Assembly: GCF_051014685.1 (NCBI RefSeq)
Contig: NW_027478385.1
Location: forward strand, 496,001 to 560,000
Length of the DNA stretch: 64,000 nt
Source of the DNA: Ptiloglossa arizonensis
Lineage: Eukaryota > Arthropoda > Insecta > Hymenoptera > Colletidae
Reading direction: 5' to 3'
Shown here: positions 11,471 through 23,681 of the stretch, piece by piece
How positions within the stretch are numbered: the stretch's first letter is position 1
Layout: each line of letters starts with the position of its first letter
Notes under the pieces: model-generated
Database searches by the model: none
What the model was told of the DNA's origin: nothing
What the model saw: the letters and a program-made list of their open reading frames with translations, nothing else
Position numbers and translations under genes: made by a program

Positions 11471-14391
11471 TCGTCAATCCGTTCGCGAGATATGGGAGTT
11501 TGAAGTTAAGGAATGGTTGAGAAACCATCAAAATTTTCGCAAGTCTGATACTCGAAACCAATAACTACTATTGCCGCGGGGAAAAGTACACACACCATTG
11601 TAATCGCGCGAGTTTCTACTTTCAGATGCAACAGGAATTAATCGAGTTCGTCATTCTGTTCGCGAGATATGGGACTTTGAAGTTAAGGAATGGTTGAGAA
11701 ACCATCAAAATTTTCGCAAGACTGATACTCGAAACCAATAACTACTATTGCCTAGGGCAAAAATACAAATACCGCTGTAATCGGGCGAGTTTCTGCTTTC
11801 AGATGCAACAGGAATTTCTCGAGTTCGTCAATCCGTTCGCGAGATATGGGAGTTTGAAGTTAAGGAACGGTTGAGAAACCATCAAAATTTTCGCAAGTCT
11901 GATACTCGAAACCAATAGCTACTATTGCCTAGGGCAAAAATACACATACCGTTGTAATCGGGCGAGTTTCTGCTTTCAGATGCAACTGGAATTTCTCGAG
12001 TTCGTCAATCCGTTCGCGAGATATGGGAGTTTGAATATAAGGAATGGTTTAGAAACCATAAAAATTTTCGCAAGTCTAATACTCGAGACCTATAACTAGC
12101 ATGGCCTAGGGCAAAAACACATACCGTTTTAGTCGGATGACTTTCTGCTTTCAGATCCAACAGGAATTTCTCGTGTTTGTCAATCCGTTCGCGATATATG
12201 GGGGTTTGAAGTTAAGGAATGGTTGAGAAACCATCAAAATTTTCGCAAGTCTGATACTCGAAACCAATAACTACTATTGCCTAGGGCCAAAATACACACA
12301 CCATTGTAATCGGCCGAGTTTCTACTCTCAGATGCAACAGGAATATCTCGTGTTCGTCAATCCGTTCGCGAGATATGGGAGTTTGAAGTTAAGGAATGGT
12401 TGAGAAACCATCAAAATTTTCGCAAGTCTGATACTCGAAACCAATAGCAACTATTGCCTAGGACAAAAATAAACATACCTTTCTAATCGGGCGAGTTTCT
12501 ACTTTCAGATGCAACAGGAATTTCTCGAGTTCGTCAATCCGTTCGCGAGATATGGGAGTTTGAAGTTAAGGAATGGTTGAGAAACCATCAAAATTTTCGC
12601 AAGTCTGATACTCGAAACCAATAACTACTATTGCCTAGGGCAAAAATACAAATACCGCTGTAATCGGGCGAGTTTCTGCTTTCAGATGCAACAGGAATTT
12701 CTCGAGTTCGTCAATCCGTTCGCGAGATATGGGAGTTTGAAGTTAAGGAACGGTTGAGAAACCATCAAAATTTTCGCAAGTCTGATACTCGAAACCAATA
12801 GCTACTATTGCCTAGGGCAAAAATACACATACCGTTGTAATCGGGCGAGTTTCTGCTTTCAGATGCAACAGGAATTTCTCGAGTTCGTCAATCCGTTCGC
12901 GAGATATGGGAGTTTGAAGTTAAGGAATGGTTGAGAAACCATCAAAATTTTCGCAAGTCTGATACTCGAAACCAATAGCAACTATTGCCTAGGACAAAAA
13001 TACACATACCGTTGTAATCGGGCGAGTTTCTGCTTTCCGATGCAACAGGAATTTCTCGAGTTCGTCAATCCGTTCGCGAGATATGGGGGTTTGAAGTTAC
13101 GGAATGATTGACAAACCATCAAAATTTTCGCTGGTCTGATACTCGAGACCTATAACTAGCATGGCCTAGGGCAAAAACACACATACCGTTTTAGTCGGAT
13201 GACTTTCTGCTTTCAGATCCAACAGGAATTTCTCGTGTTTGTCAATCCGTTCGCGATATATGGGGGTTTGAATTTAAGGAATGGTTGAGAAACCATCAAA
13301 ATTTTCGCAAGTCTGATACTCGAAACCAATAACTACTATTGCCTAGGGCCAAAATACACATACCATTGTAATCGGCCGAGTTTCTACTCTCAGATGCAAC
13401 AGGAATATCTCGTGTTCGTCAATCCGTTCGCGAGATATGGGAGTTTGAAGTTAAGGAATGGTTGAGAAACCATCAAAATTTTCGCAAGTCTGATACTCGA
13501 AACCAATAACTACTATTGCCTAGGGGAAGAGTACACACACCATTGTAATCGGGCGAGTTTCTACTTTCAGATGCAACAGGAATTAATCGAGTTCGTCATT
13601 CTGTTCGCGAGATATGGGAGTTTGAATTTAAGGAATGGTTGAGGAACCATCACAATTTTCGCAAGTCTGATACTCGAAACCAATAACTGGAATGGCCTAG
13701 GGCAAAAATACACATAACCTTGTAATCGGGCGAGTTTCTGCTTTCAGATGCAACAGGAATTTCTCGAGGTCGTCAATCCGTTCGCGAGATATGGGAGTTT
13801 AAAGTTAAGGAATGGTTGAGAACGCGTCAAAATTTTCGCAATTCTGATGCTATAAACGAATAACTGGAATGGCCTAGGGGAAAAGTACACACACCATTGT
13901 AATCGGGCGAGTTTCTACTTTCAGATGCAACAGGAATTTCTCGAGTTCGTCAATCCGTTCGCGAGATATGGGAGTTTGAAGTTAAGGAATGGTTGAGAAA
14001 CCATCAAAATTTTTGCAATTCTGATACTCGAAACCAATAGCTACTATTGCCTAGGGCAAAAATACACATACCGTTGTAATCGGGCGAGTTTCTGCTTTCA
14101 GATGCAACAGGAATTTCTCGAGTTCGTCAATCCGTTCGCGAGATATGGGAGTTTGAAGTTACGGAATGTTTGAGAAACCATCAAAATTTTCGCTGGTCTG
14201 ATACTCGAGACCTACAACTAGCATGGCCTAGGGCAAAAACACACATACCGTTTTAGTCGGATGACTTTCTGCTTTCATATCCAACAGGAATTTCTCGTGT
14301 TTGTCAATCCGTTCGCGATATATGGGGGTTTGAAGTTAAGGAATGGTTGAGAAACCATCAAAATTTTCGCAAGTCTGATACTCGAAACCAA
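11471..14391 (+). repeat. 19-monomer tandem block, copy 2 (one monomer deleted)
   Basis: This copy matches the preceding block with few single-base changes, for example ACATACCT here against ACATACCG near 9119. The offset drops from 3361 to 3184 bp between the CTCGTGTTCG monomer and the GGGGAAGAG monomer near 13.5 kb, a loss of exactly one 177-bp monomer. Homology ends near 14,391, where AATAACTAC followed by CAAATATACACC replaces the AATAGCTAC monomer of copy 1. Confidence 0.8.
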
Positions 14392-16750
14392 TAACTACTA
14401 TTGCCTAGGGCAAATATACACCTACCGTTGTAATCGGATGACTTTCTGCTTTCAGGTCCATCAGGAATTTCTCGTGATTGTCAATCCGTTCGCGAGATAT
14501 GGGGGTTTGAAGTTAAGGAATGATTGAGAAACAATCAAAATTTTCGCAAGTCTGATACTCGAAACCAATAACTGGAATGGCCTAGGGGAAAAGTACACAC
14601 ACCATTGTAATCGGGCGAGTTTCTGTATTCAGATGCAACAGGAATTTCTCGAGTTCGTCAATCCGTTCGCGAGATATGGGAGTTTGAAGTTAAGGAACGG
14701 TTGAGAAACCATCAAAATTTTCGCATGTCTGATACTCGAAACCAATAGCTACTATTGCCTAGGGCAAAAATACACATACCGTTGTAATCGGGCGAGTTTC
14801 TGCTTTCAGATGCAACAGGAATTTCTCGAGTTCGTCAATCCGTTCGCGAGATATGGGAGTTTGAAGTTAAGGAATGCTTGAGAAACCATCAAAATTTTCG
14901 CAAGTCTGATACTCGAAACCAATAACTACTATTGCCTAGGGGAAGAGTACACACACCATTGTAATCGGGCGAGTTTCTACTTTCAGATGCAACAGGAATT
15001 TATCGAGTTCGTCATTCGGTTCGCGAGATATGGGAGTTTGAATTTAAGGAATGGTTGAGAAACCATCACAATTTTCGCAAGTCTGATACTCGAAACCAAT
15101 AACTGGAATGGCCTAGGGCAAAAATACACATAACCTTGTAATCGGGCGAGTTTCTGCTTTCAGATGCAACAGGAATTTCTCGAGGTCGTCAATCCGTTCG
15201 CGAGATATGGGAGTTTAAAGTTAAGGAATGGTTGAGATCGCATCAAAATTTTCGCAATTCTGATGCTATAAACGAATAACTGGAATGGCCTAGGGGAAAA
15301 GTACACACACCATTGTAATCGGGCGAGTTTCTACTTTCAGATGCAACAGGAATTTCTCGAGTTCGTCAATCCGTTCGCGAGATATGGGAGTTTGAAGTTA
15401 AGGAATGGTTGAGAAACCATCAAAATTTTCGCAAGTCTGTTACTCGAAACCAATAAATACTATTCCCTAGGGGAAGAGTACACACACCATTGTAATCGGG
15501 CGAGTTTCTACTTTCACATGCAACAGGAATTAATCGAGTTCGTCATTCTGTTCGCGAGATATGGGAGTTTGATTTTAACGAATGGATGAGAAACCATCAC
15601 AATTTTCGAAAGTCTGATACTCGAAACCAATAACTACTATGGCCTAGGGCAAAAATACACATACCGTTGTAATCGGGCGAGGTTCTGCTTTCAGATGCAA
15701 TAGGAAATTCTCGAATTCGTCAATCCGTTAGCGAGATATGGGAGTGTGAAGTTAAGGAATGGTTGAGAAACCATCAAAATTTTCGCAAATCTGATACTTG
15801 AATCCAATAACTACTATGGCCTAGGGCAAAAATACACATACCACTGTAATCGGGCGAGTTTCTGCTTTCAGATGCAACAGGAATTTCTCGAGTTCGTCAA
15901 TCCGTTCGCGAGATATGGGAGTTTGAAGTTAAGGAATGGTTGAGAAACCATCAAAATTTTCGCAAGTCTGATACTCGAAACCAAGAGCTACTATTGCCTA
16001 GGGCAAAAAACACATACCGTTGTAATCGGGCGAGTTTCTGCTTTCAGATGCAACAGGAATATCTCGAGTTCGCCAATCCGTTTGCGAGGTATGGGAGTTT
16101 GAAGTTAAGGAATGGTTGACAAACCATCAAAACTTTCGCAAGTCTGATACTCGAAACCAATAACTACTATTGCCTAGGGCCAAAATACACACACCATTGT
16201 AATCGGCCGAGTTTCTACTCTCAGATGCAACAGGAATATCTCGTGTTCGTCAATCCGTTCGCGAGATATGGGAGTTTGAAGTTAAGGAATGGTTGAGAAA
16301 CCATCAAAATTTTCGCAAGTCTGATACTCGAAACCAATAACTACTATTGCCTAGGGCAAAAATACATCTACCGTTGTAATCGGATGACTTTCTGCTTTCA
16401 GATCCATCAGGAATTTCTCGTGATTGTCAATCCGTTCGCGAGATATGGGGGTTTGAAGTTAAGGAATGGTTGAGAAACCATCAAAATTTTCGCAAGTCTG
16501 ATACTCGAAACCAATAACTAGAATGGCCTAGGGGAAAAGTACACACACCATTGTAATCGGACGAGTTTCTGTATTCAGATGCAACAGGAATTTCTCGAGT
16601 TCGTCAATCCGTTCGCGAGATATGTGAGTTTGAAGTTAAGGAACGGTTGAGAAACCATCAAAATTTTCGCATGTCTGATACTCGAAACCAATAGCTACTA
16701 TTGCCTACGGCAAAAATACACATACCGTTGTAATCGGGCGAGTTTCTGCT
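13035..16750 (+). repeat. 21/22-monomer tandem block, copy 1
   Basis: The block starts at the TTTCCGATG monomer and matches the following block at an offset of 3716 bp, rising to 3893 bp past the extra monomer of copy 2 (CAAATAT at 14,411 and 18,304; TACGG at 16,706 and 20,599). It partly overlaps copy 2 of the 19-monomer block, so the two duplications are nested. Copy 1 keeps one monomer near 15.4-15.57 kb (AATAAATACTATTCCC) that copy 2 has lost. Confidence 0.8.
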
Positions 16751-19700
16751 TTCCGATGCAACAGGAATTTCTCGAGTTCGTCAATCCGTTCGCGAGATAT
16801 GGGGGTTTGAAGTTACGGAATGATTGACAAACCATCAAAATTTTCGCTGGTCTGATACTCGAGACCTATAACTAGCATGGCCTAGGGCAAAAACACACAT
16901 ACCGTTTTAGTCGGATGACTTTCTGCTTTCAGATCCAACAGGAATTTCTCGTGTTTGTCAATCCGTTCGCGATATATGGGGGTTTGAATTTAAGGAATGG
17001 TTGAGAAACCATCAAAATTTTCGCAAGTCTGATACTCGAAACCAATAACTACTATTGCCTAGGGCCAAAATACACACACCATTGTAATCGGCCGAGTTTC
17101 TACTCTCAGATGCAACAGGAATATCTCGTGTTCGTCAATCCGTTCGCGAGATATGGGAGTTTGAAGTTAAGTAATGGTTGAGAAACCATCAAAATTTTCG
17201 CATGTCTGATACTCGAAACAAATAGCTACTATTGCCTAGGGCAAAAATACACATACCGTTGTAATCGGGCGAGTTTCTGCTTTCAGATGCAACAGGAATT
17301 TCTCGAGTTCGTCAATCCGTTCGCGAGATATGGGAGTTTGAAGTTAAGGAATGGTTGAGAAACCATCAAAATTTTCGCAAGTCTGATACTCGAAACCAAT
17401 AACTACTATTGCCTAGGGGAAGAGTACACACACCATTGTAATCGGGCGAGTTTCTACTTTCAGATGCAACAGGAATTAATCGAGTTCGTCATTCTGTTCG
17501 CGAGATATGGGAGTTTGAATTTAAGGAATGGTTGAGGAACCATCACAATTTTCGCAAGTCTGATACTCGAAACCAATAACTGGAATGGCCTAGGGCAAAA
17601 ATACACATAACCTTGTAATCGGGCGAGTTTCTGCTTTCAGATGCAACAGGAATTTCTCGAGGTCGTCAATCCGTTCGCGAGATATGGGAGTTTAAAGTTA
17701 AGGAATGGTTGAGAACGCGTCAAAATTTTCGCAATTCTGATGCTATAAACGAATAACTGGAATGGCCTAGGGGAAAAGTACACACACCATTGTAATCGGG
17801 CGAGTTTCTACTTTCAGATGCAACAGGAATTTCTCGAGTTCGTCAATCCGTTCGCGAGATATGGGAGTTTGAAGTTAAGGAATGGTTGAGAAACCATCAA
17901 AATTTTTGCAATTCTGATACTCGAAACCAATAGCTACTATTGCCTAGGGCAAAAATACACATACCGTTGTAATCGGGCGAGTTTCTGCTTTCAGATGCAA
18001 CAGGAATTTCTCGAGTTCGTCAATCCGTTCGCGAGATATGGGAGTTTGAAGTTACGGAATGTTTGAGAAACCATCAAAATTTTCGCTGGTCTGATACTCG
18101 AGACCTACAACTAGCATGGCCTAGGGCAAAAACACACATACCGTTTTAGTCGGATGACTTTCTGCTTTCATATCCAACAGGAATTTCTCGTGTTTGTCAA
18201 TCCGTTCGCGATATATGGGGGTTTGAAGTTAAGGAATGGTTGAGAAACCATCAAAATTTTCGCAAGTCTGATACTCGAAACCAATAACTACTATTGCCTA
18301 GGGCAAATATACACCTACCGTTGTAATCGGATGACTTTCTGCTTTCAGGTCCATCAGGAATTTCTCGTGATTGTCAATCCGTTCGCGAGATATGGGGGTT
18401 TGAAGTTAAGGAATGATTGAGAAACAATCAAAATTTTCGCAAGTCTGATACTCGAAACCAATAACTGGAATGGCCTAGGGGAAAAGTACACACACCATTG
18501 TAATCGGGCGAGTTTCTGTATTCAGATGCAACAGGAATTTCTCGAGTTCGTCAATCCGTTCGCGAGATATGGGAGTTTGAAGTTAAGGAACGGTTGAGAA
18601 ACCATCAAAATTTTCGCATGTCTGATACTCGAAACCAATAGCTACTATTGCCTAGGGCAAAAATACACATACCGTTGTAATCGGGCGAGTTTCTGCTTTC
18701 AGATGCAACAGGAATTTCTCGAGTTCGTCAATCCGTTCGCGAGATATGGGAGTTTGAAGTTAAGGAATGCTTGAGAAACCATCAAAATTTTCGCAAGTCT
18801 GATACTCGAAACCAATAACTACTATTGCCTAGGGGAAGAGTACACACACCATTGTAATCGGGCGAGTTTCTACTTTCAGATGCAACAGGAATTTATCGAG
18901 TTCGTCATTCGGTTCGCGAGATATGGGAGTTTGAATTTAAGGAATGGTTGAGAAACCATCACAATTTTCGCAAGTCTGATACTCGAAACCAATAACTGGA
19001 ATGGCCTAGGGCAAAAATACACATAACCTTGTAATCGGGCGAGTTTCTGCTTTCAGATGCAACAGGAATTTCTCGAGGTCGTCAATCCGTTCGCGAGATA
19101 TGGGAGTTTAAAGTTAAGGAATGGTTGAGATCGCATCAAAATTTTCGCAATTCTGATGCTATAAACGAATAACTGGAATGGCCTAGGGGAAAAGTACACA
19201 CACCATTGTAATCGGGCGAGTTTCTACTTTCAGATGCAACAGGAATTTCTCGAGTTCGTCAATCCGTTCGCGAGATATGGGAGTTTGATTTTAACGAATG
19301 GATGAGAAACCATCACAATTTTCGAAAGTCTGATACTCGAAACCAATAACTACTATGGCCTAGGGCAAAAATACACATACCGTTGTAATCGGGCGAGGTT
19401 CTGCTTTCAGATGCAATAGGAAATTCTCGAATTCGTCAATCCGTTAGCGAGGTATGGGAGTTTGAAGTTAAGGAATGGTTGAGAAACCATCAAAACTTTC
19501 GCAAATCTGATACTTGAATCCAATAACTACTATGGCCTAGGGCAAAAATACACATACCACTGTAATCGGGCGAGTTTCTGCTTTCAGATGCAACAGGAAT
19601 TTCTCGAGTTCGTCAATCCGTTCGCGAGATATGGGAGTTTGAAGTTAAGGAATGGTTGAGAAACCATCATAATTTTCGCAAGTCTGATACTCGAAACCAA

Positions 19701-20700
19701 TAACTACCATTGCCTAGGGCAAAAATACACATACCGTTGTAATCGGGCGACTTTCTGCTTTCAGATGCAACAGGAATTTCTCGAGTTCGTCAATGCGTTC
19801 GCGAGATATGGGAGTTTGAAGTTGAGGAACGGTTGAGAAACCATCAAAATTTTCGCAAGTCTGATACTCGAAACCAAGAGCTACTATTGCCTAGGGCAAA
19901 AAACACATACCGTTGTAATCGGGCGAGTTTCTGCTTTCAGATGCAACAGGAATATCTCGAGTTCGCCAATCCGTTCGCGAGGTATGGGAGTTTGAAGTTA
20001 AGGAATGGTTGAGAAACCATCAAAACTTTCGCAAGTCTGATACTCGAAACCAATAACTACTATTGCCTAGGGCCAAAATACACACACCATTGTAATCGGC
20101 CGAGTTTCTACTCTCAGATGCAACAGGAATATCTCGTGTTCGTCAATCCGTTCGCGAGATATGGGAGTTTGAAGTTAAGGAATGGTTGAGAAACCATCAA
20201 AATTTTCGCAAGTCTGATACTCGAAACCAATAACTACTATTGCCTAGGGCAAAAATACATCTACCGTTGTAATCGGATGACTTTCTGCTTTCAGATCCAT
20301 CAGGAATTTCTCGTGATTGTCAATCCGTTCGCGAGATATGGGGGTTTGAAGTTAAGGAATGGTTGAGAAACCATCAAAATTTTCGCAAGTCTGATACTCG
20401 AAACCAATAACTAGAATGGCCTAGGGGAAAAGTACACACACCATTGTAATCGGACGAGTTTCTGTATTCAGATGCAACAGGAATTTCTCGAGTTCGTCAA
20501 TCCGTTCGCGAGATATGTGAGTTTGAAGTTAAGGAACGGTTGAGAAACCATCAAAATTTTCGCATGTCTGATACTCGAAACCAATAGCTACTATTGCCTA
20601 CGGCAAAAATACACATACCGTTGTAATCGGGCGAGTTTCTGCTTTCCGATGCAACAGGAATTTCTCGAGTTCGTCAATCCGTTCGCGAGATATGGGAGTT
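16751..20700 (+). repeat. 21/22-monomer tandem block, copy 2
   Basis: This copy carries the GTAATGG / AACAAATAGC monomer near 17.16-17.34 kb, as the block at 10.1 kb does but the block at 13.4 kb does not. It has lost one monomer near 19.27 kb and holds extra CTACCATTG monomers near 19.68-19.87 kb. All these differences are whole monomers. The order of types from 19.87 to 20.6 kb again follows 15.97 to 16.7 kb. Confidence 0.75.
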
Positions 20701-20849
20701 TGAAGTTAAGGAATGGTTGAGAAACCATCAAAATTTTCTCAAGTCTGATACTCGAAACCACTAACTGGAATGGCCTAGGGGAAAAGTACACACACCATTG
20801 TAATTGGGCGAGTTTCTACTTTCAGATGCAACAGGAATTTCTCGAGATC

Positions 20850-22265
20850 GTCAATCCGTTCGCGAGATATGGGAGTTTAAAGTTAAGGAATGGTTGAGAA
20901 CGCATCAAAATTTTCGCAATTCTGATGCTATAAATGAATAACTGGAATGGCCTAGGGGAAAAGTACACACACCATTGTAATCGGGCGAGCTTCTAGTTTC
21001 AGATGCAACAGGAATTTCTCGAGTTCGTCAATCCGTTTGCGAGATATGGGAGTTTGAAGTTAAGGAATGGTTGAGAAACCATCAAAATTTTCGCAAGTCT
21101 GTTACTCGAAACCAATAACTACTATTGCCTAGGGGAAGAGTACGCACACCATTGTAATTGGGCGAGTTTCTACTTTCAGATGCAACAGGAATTAATCGAG
21201 TTCGTCATTCTGTTCGCGAGATATGGGAGTTTGAATTTAACGAATGGATGAGAAACCATCACAATTTTCGAAAGTCTGATACTCGAAACCAATAACTACT
21301 ATGGCCTAGGGCAAAAATACACATACCGTTCTAATCGGGCAAGGATCTGCTTTCAGATGCAATAGGAAATTCTCGAATTCGTCAATCCGTTCGCGAGATA
21401 CGGGAGTGTGAAGTTAAGGAATGGTTGAGAAACCATCAAAATTTACGCAAATCTGATACTTAATACCAATAACTACTATGGCCTAGGGCAAAAATACACA
21501 TACCACTGTAATCGGGCGAGTTTCTGCTTTCAGATGCAACAGGAATTTCTCGAGTTCGTCAATCCGTTCGCGGGATATGGGAGTTTGAAGTTAAGGAATG
21601 GTTGAGAAACCATCATAATTTTCGCTAGTCTGATACTCGAAACCAATAACTACCATTGCCTAGGGCAAAAATACACATACCGTTGTAATCGGGCGACTTT
21701 CTGCTTTCAGATGCAACAGGAATTTCTCGAGTTCGTCAATGCGTTCGCGAGATATGGGAGTTTGAAGTTAAGGAACGGTTGAGAAACCATCAAAATTTTC
21801 GCAAGTCTGATACTCGAAACCAATAGCTACTATTGCCTAGGGCAAAAATACACATACCGTTGTAATCGGGCGAGTTTCTGCTTTCAGATGCAACTGGAAT
21901 TTCTCGAGTTCGTCAATCCGTTCGCGAGATATGGGAGTTTGAAGTTACGGAATGTTTGAGAAACCATCAAAATTTTCGCTGGTCTGATACTCGAGACCTA
22001 TAACTGGAATGGCCTATGGGAAAAGTACACACACCATTGTAATCGGGCGAGTTTCTACTTTCAGATGCAACAGGAATATCTCGTGTTCGTCAATCCGTTC
22101 GCGAGATATGGGAGTTTGAAGTTAAGGAATGGTTGAGAAACCATCAAAATTTTCGCAAGTCTGATACTCGAAACCAATAACAACTATGGCCTAGGGCAAA
22201 AATACACATACCGTTGTAATCGGGCGAGTTTCTGCTTTCAGATGCAACAGGAATTTCTCGAGGTC
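20850..22265 (+). repeat. 8-monomer tandem block, copy 1 (1416 bp)
   Basis: The rare CGGGATATGG variant occurs at 21,571 and 22,987, 1416 bp or exactly eight monomers apart, and the flanking monomer order is the same in both places. The block starts in a subtype B monomer. Several point differences separate the copies, for example GGCAAGGATC here against GGCGAGGTTC, so it is older than the nearly identical repeat at 36.6-41.4 kb. Confidence 0.75.
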
Positions 22266-23681
22266 GTCAATCCGTTCGCGAGATATGGGAGTTTAAAGTT
22301 AAGGAATGGTTGAGAACGCATCAAAATTTTCGCAATTCTGATGCTATAAACGTATAACTGGAATGGCCTAGGGGAAAAGTACACACACCATTGTAATCGG
22401 GCGAGTTTCTACTTTCAGATGCAACAGGAATTTCTCGAGTTCGTCAATCCGTTCGCGAGATATGGGAGTTTGAAGTTAAGGAATGGTTGAGAAACCATCA
22501 AAATTTTCGCAAGTCTGTTACGCGAAACCAATAACTACTATTGCCTAGGGGAAGAGTACACATACCATTGTAATCGGGCGAGTTTCTACTTTCAGATGCA
22601 ACAGGAATTAATCGAGTTCGTCATTCTGTTCGCGAGATATGGGAGTTTGAATTTAACGAATGGATGAGAAACCATCACAATTTTCGAAAGTCTGATACTC
22701 GAAACCAATAACTACTATGGCCTAGGGCAAAAATACACATACCGTAGTAATCGGGCGAGGTTCTGCTTTCAGATGCAATAGGAAATTCTCGAATTCGTCA
22801 ATCCGTTAGCGAGATATGGGAGTGCGAAGTTAAGGAATGGTTGAGAAACCATCAAAATTTTCGCAAATCTGATACTTGAATCCAATAACTACTATGGCCT
22901 AGGGCAAAAATACACATGGCACTGTAATCGGGCGAGTTTCTGCTTTCAGATGCAACAGGAATTTCTCGAGTTCGTCAATCCGTTCGCGGGATATGGGAGT
23001 TTGAAGTTAAGGAATGGTTGAGAAACCATCATAATTTTCGCTAGTCTGATACTCGAAACCAATAACTACCATTGCCTAGGGCAAAAATACACATACCGTT
23101 GTAATCGGGCGACTTTCTGCTTTCAGATGCAACAGGAATTTCTCGAGTTCGTCAATGCGTTCGCGAGATATGGGAGTTTGAAGTTAAGGAACGGTTGAGA
23201 AACCATCAAAATTTTCGCAAGTCTGATACTCGAAACCAATAGCTACTATTGCCTAGGGCAAAAATACACATACCGTTGTAATCGGGCGAGTTTCTGCTTT
23301 CAGATGCAACTGGAATTTCTCGAGTTCGTCAATCCGTTCGCGAGATATGGGAGTTTGAAGTTACGGAATGTTTGAGAAACCATCAAAATTTTCGCTGGTC
23401 TGATACTCGAGACCTATAACTGGAATGGCCTAGGGGAAAAGTACACACACCATTGTAATCGGGCGAGTTTCTACTTTCAGATGCAACAGGAATATCTCGT
23501 GTTCGTCAATCCGTTCGCGAGATATGGGAGTTTGAAGTTAAGGAATGGTTGAGAAACCATCAAAATTTTCGCAAGTCTGATACTCGAAACCAATAACAAC
23601 TATGGCCTAGGGCAAAAATATACATACCGTTGTAATCGGGCGAGTTTCTGCTTTCAGATGCAACAGGAATTTCTCGAGTTC
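22266..23681 (+). repeat. 8-monomer tandem block, copy 2 (1416 bp)
   Basis: Second copy of the 8-monomer unit, ending in the CAACTATGG monomer near 23.6 kb that corresponds to 22.18 kb. A third, partial run of the same order follows at about 24.06-24.85 kb: subtype B, then CTGTTACTCG, then AACGAATGGATG, then CTTGTATCC. Confidence 0.75.

Noticed and set aside
20591..20791. 66-codon antisense open frame, repeated almost unchanged at 25,193, 41,468, 45,008 and 49,609
   Set aside because: It is a little more than one satellite monomer read on the minus strand. The copies are alike because the DNA blocks were duplicated; there is no protein motif, start context or codon signal.
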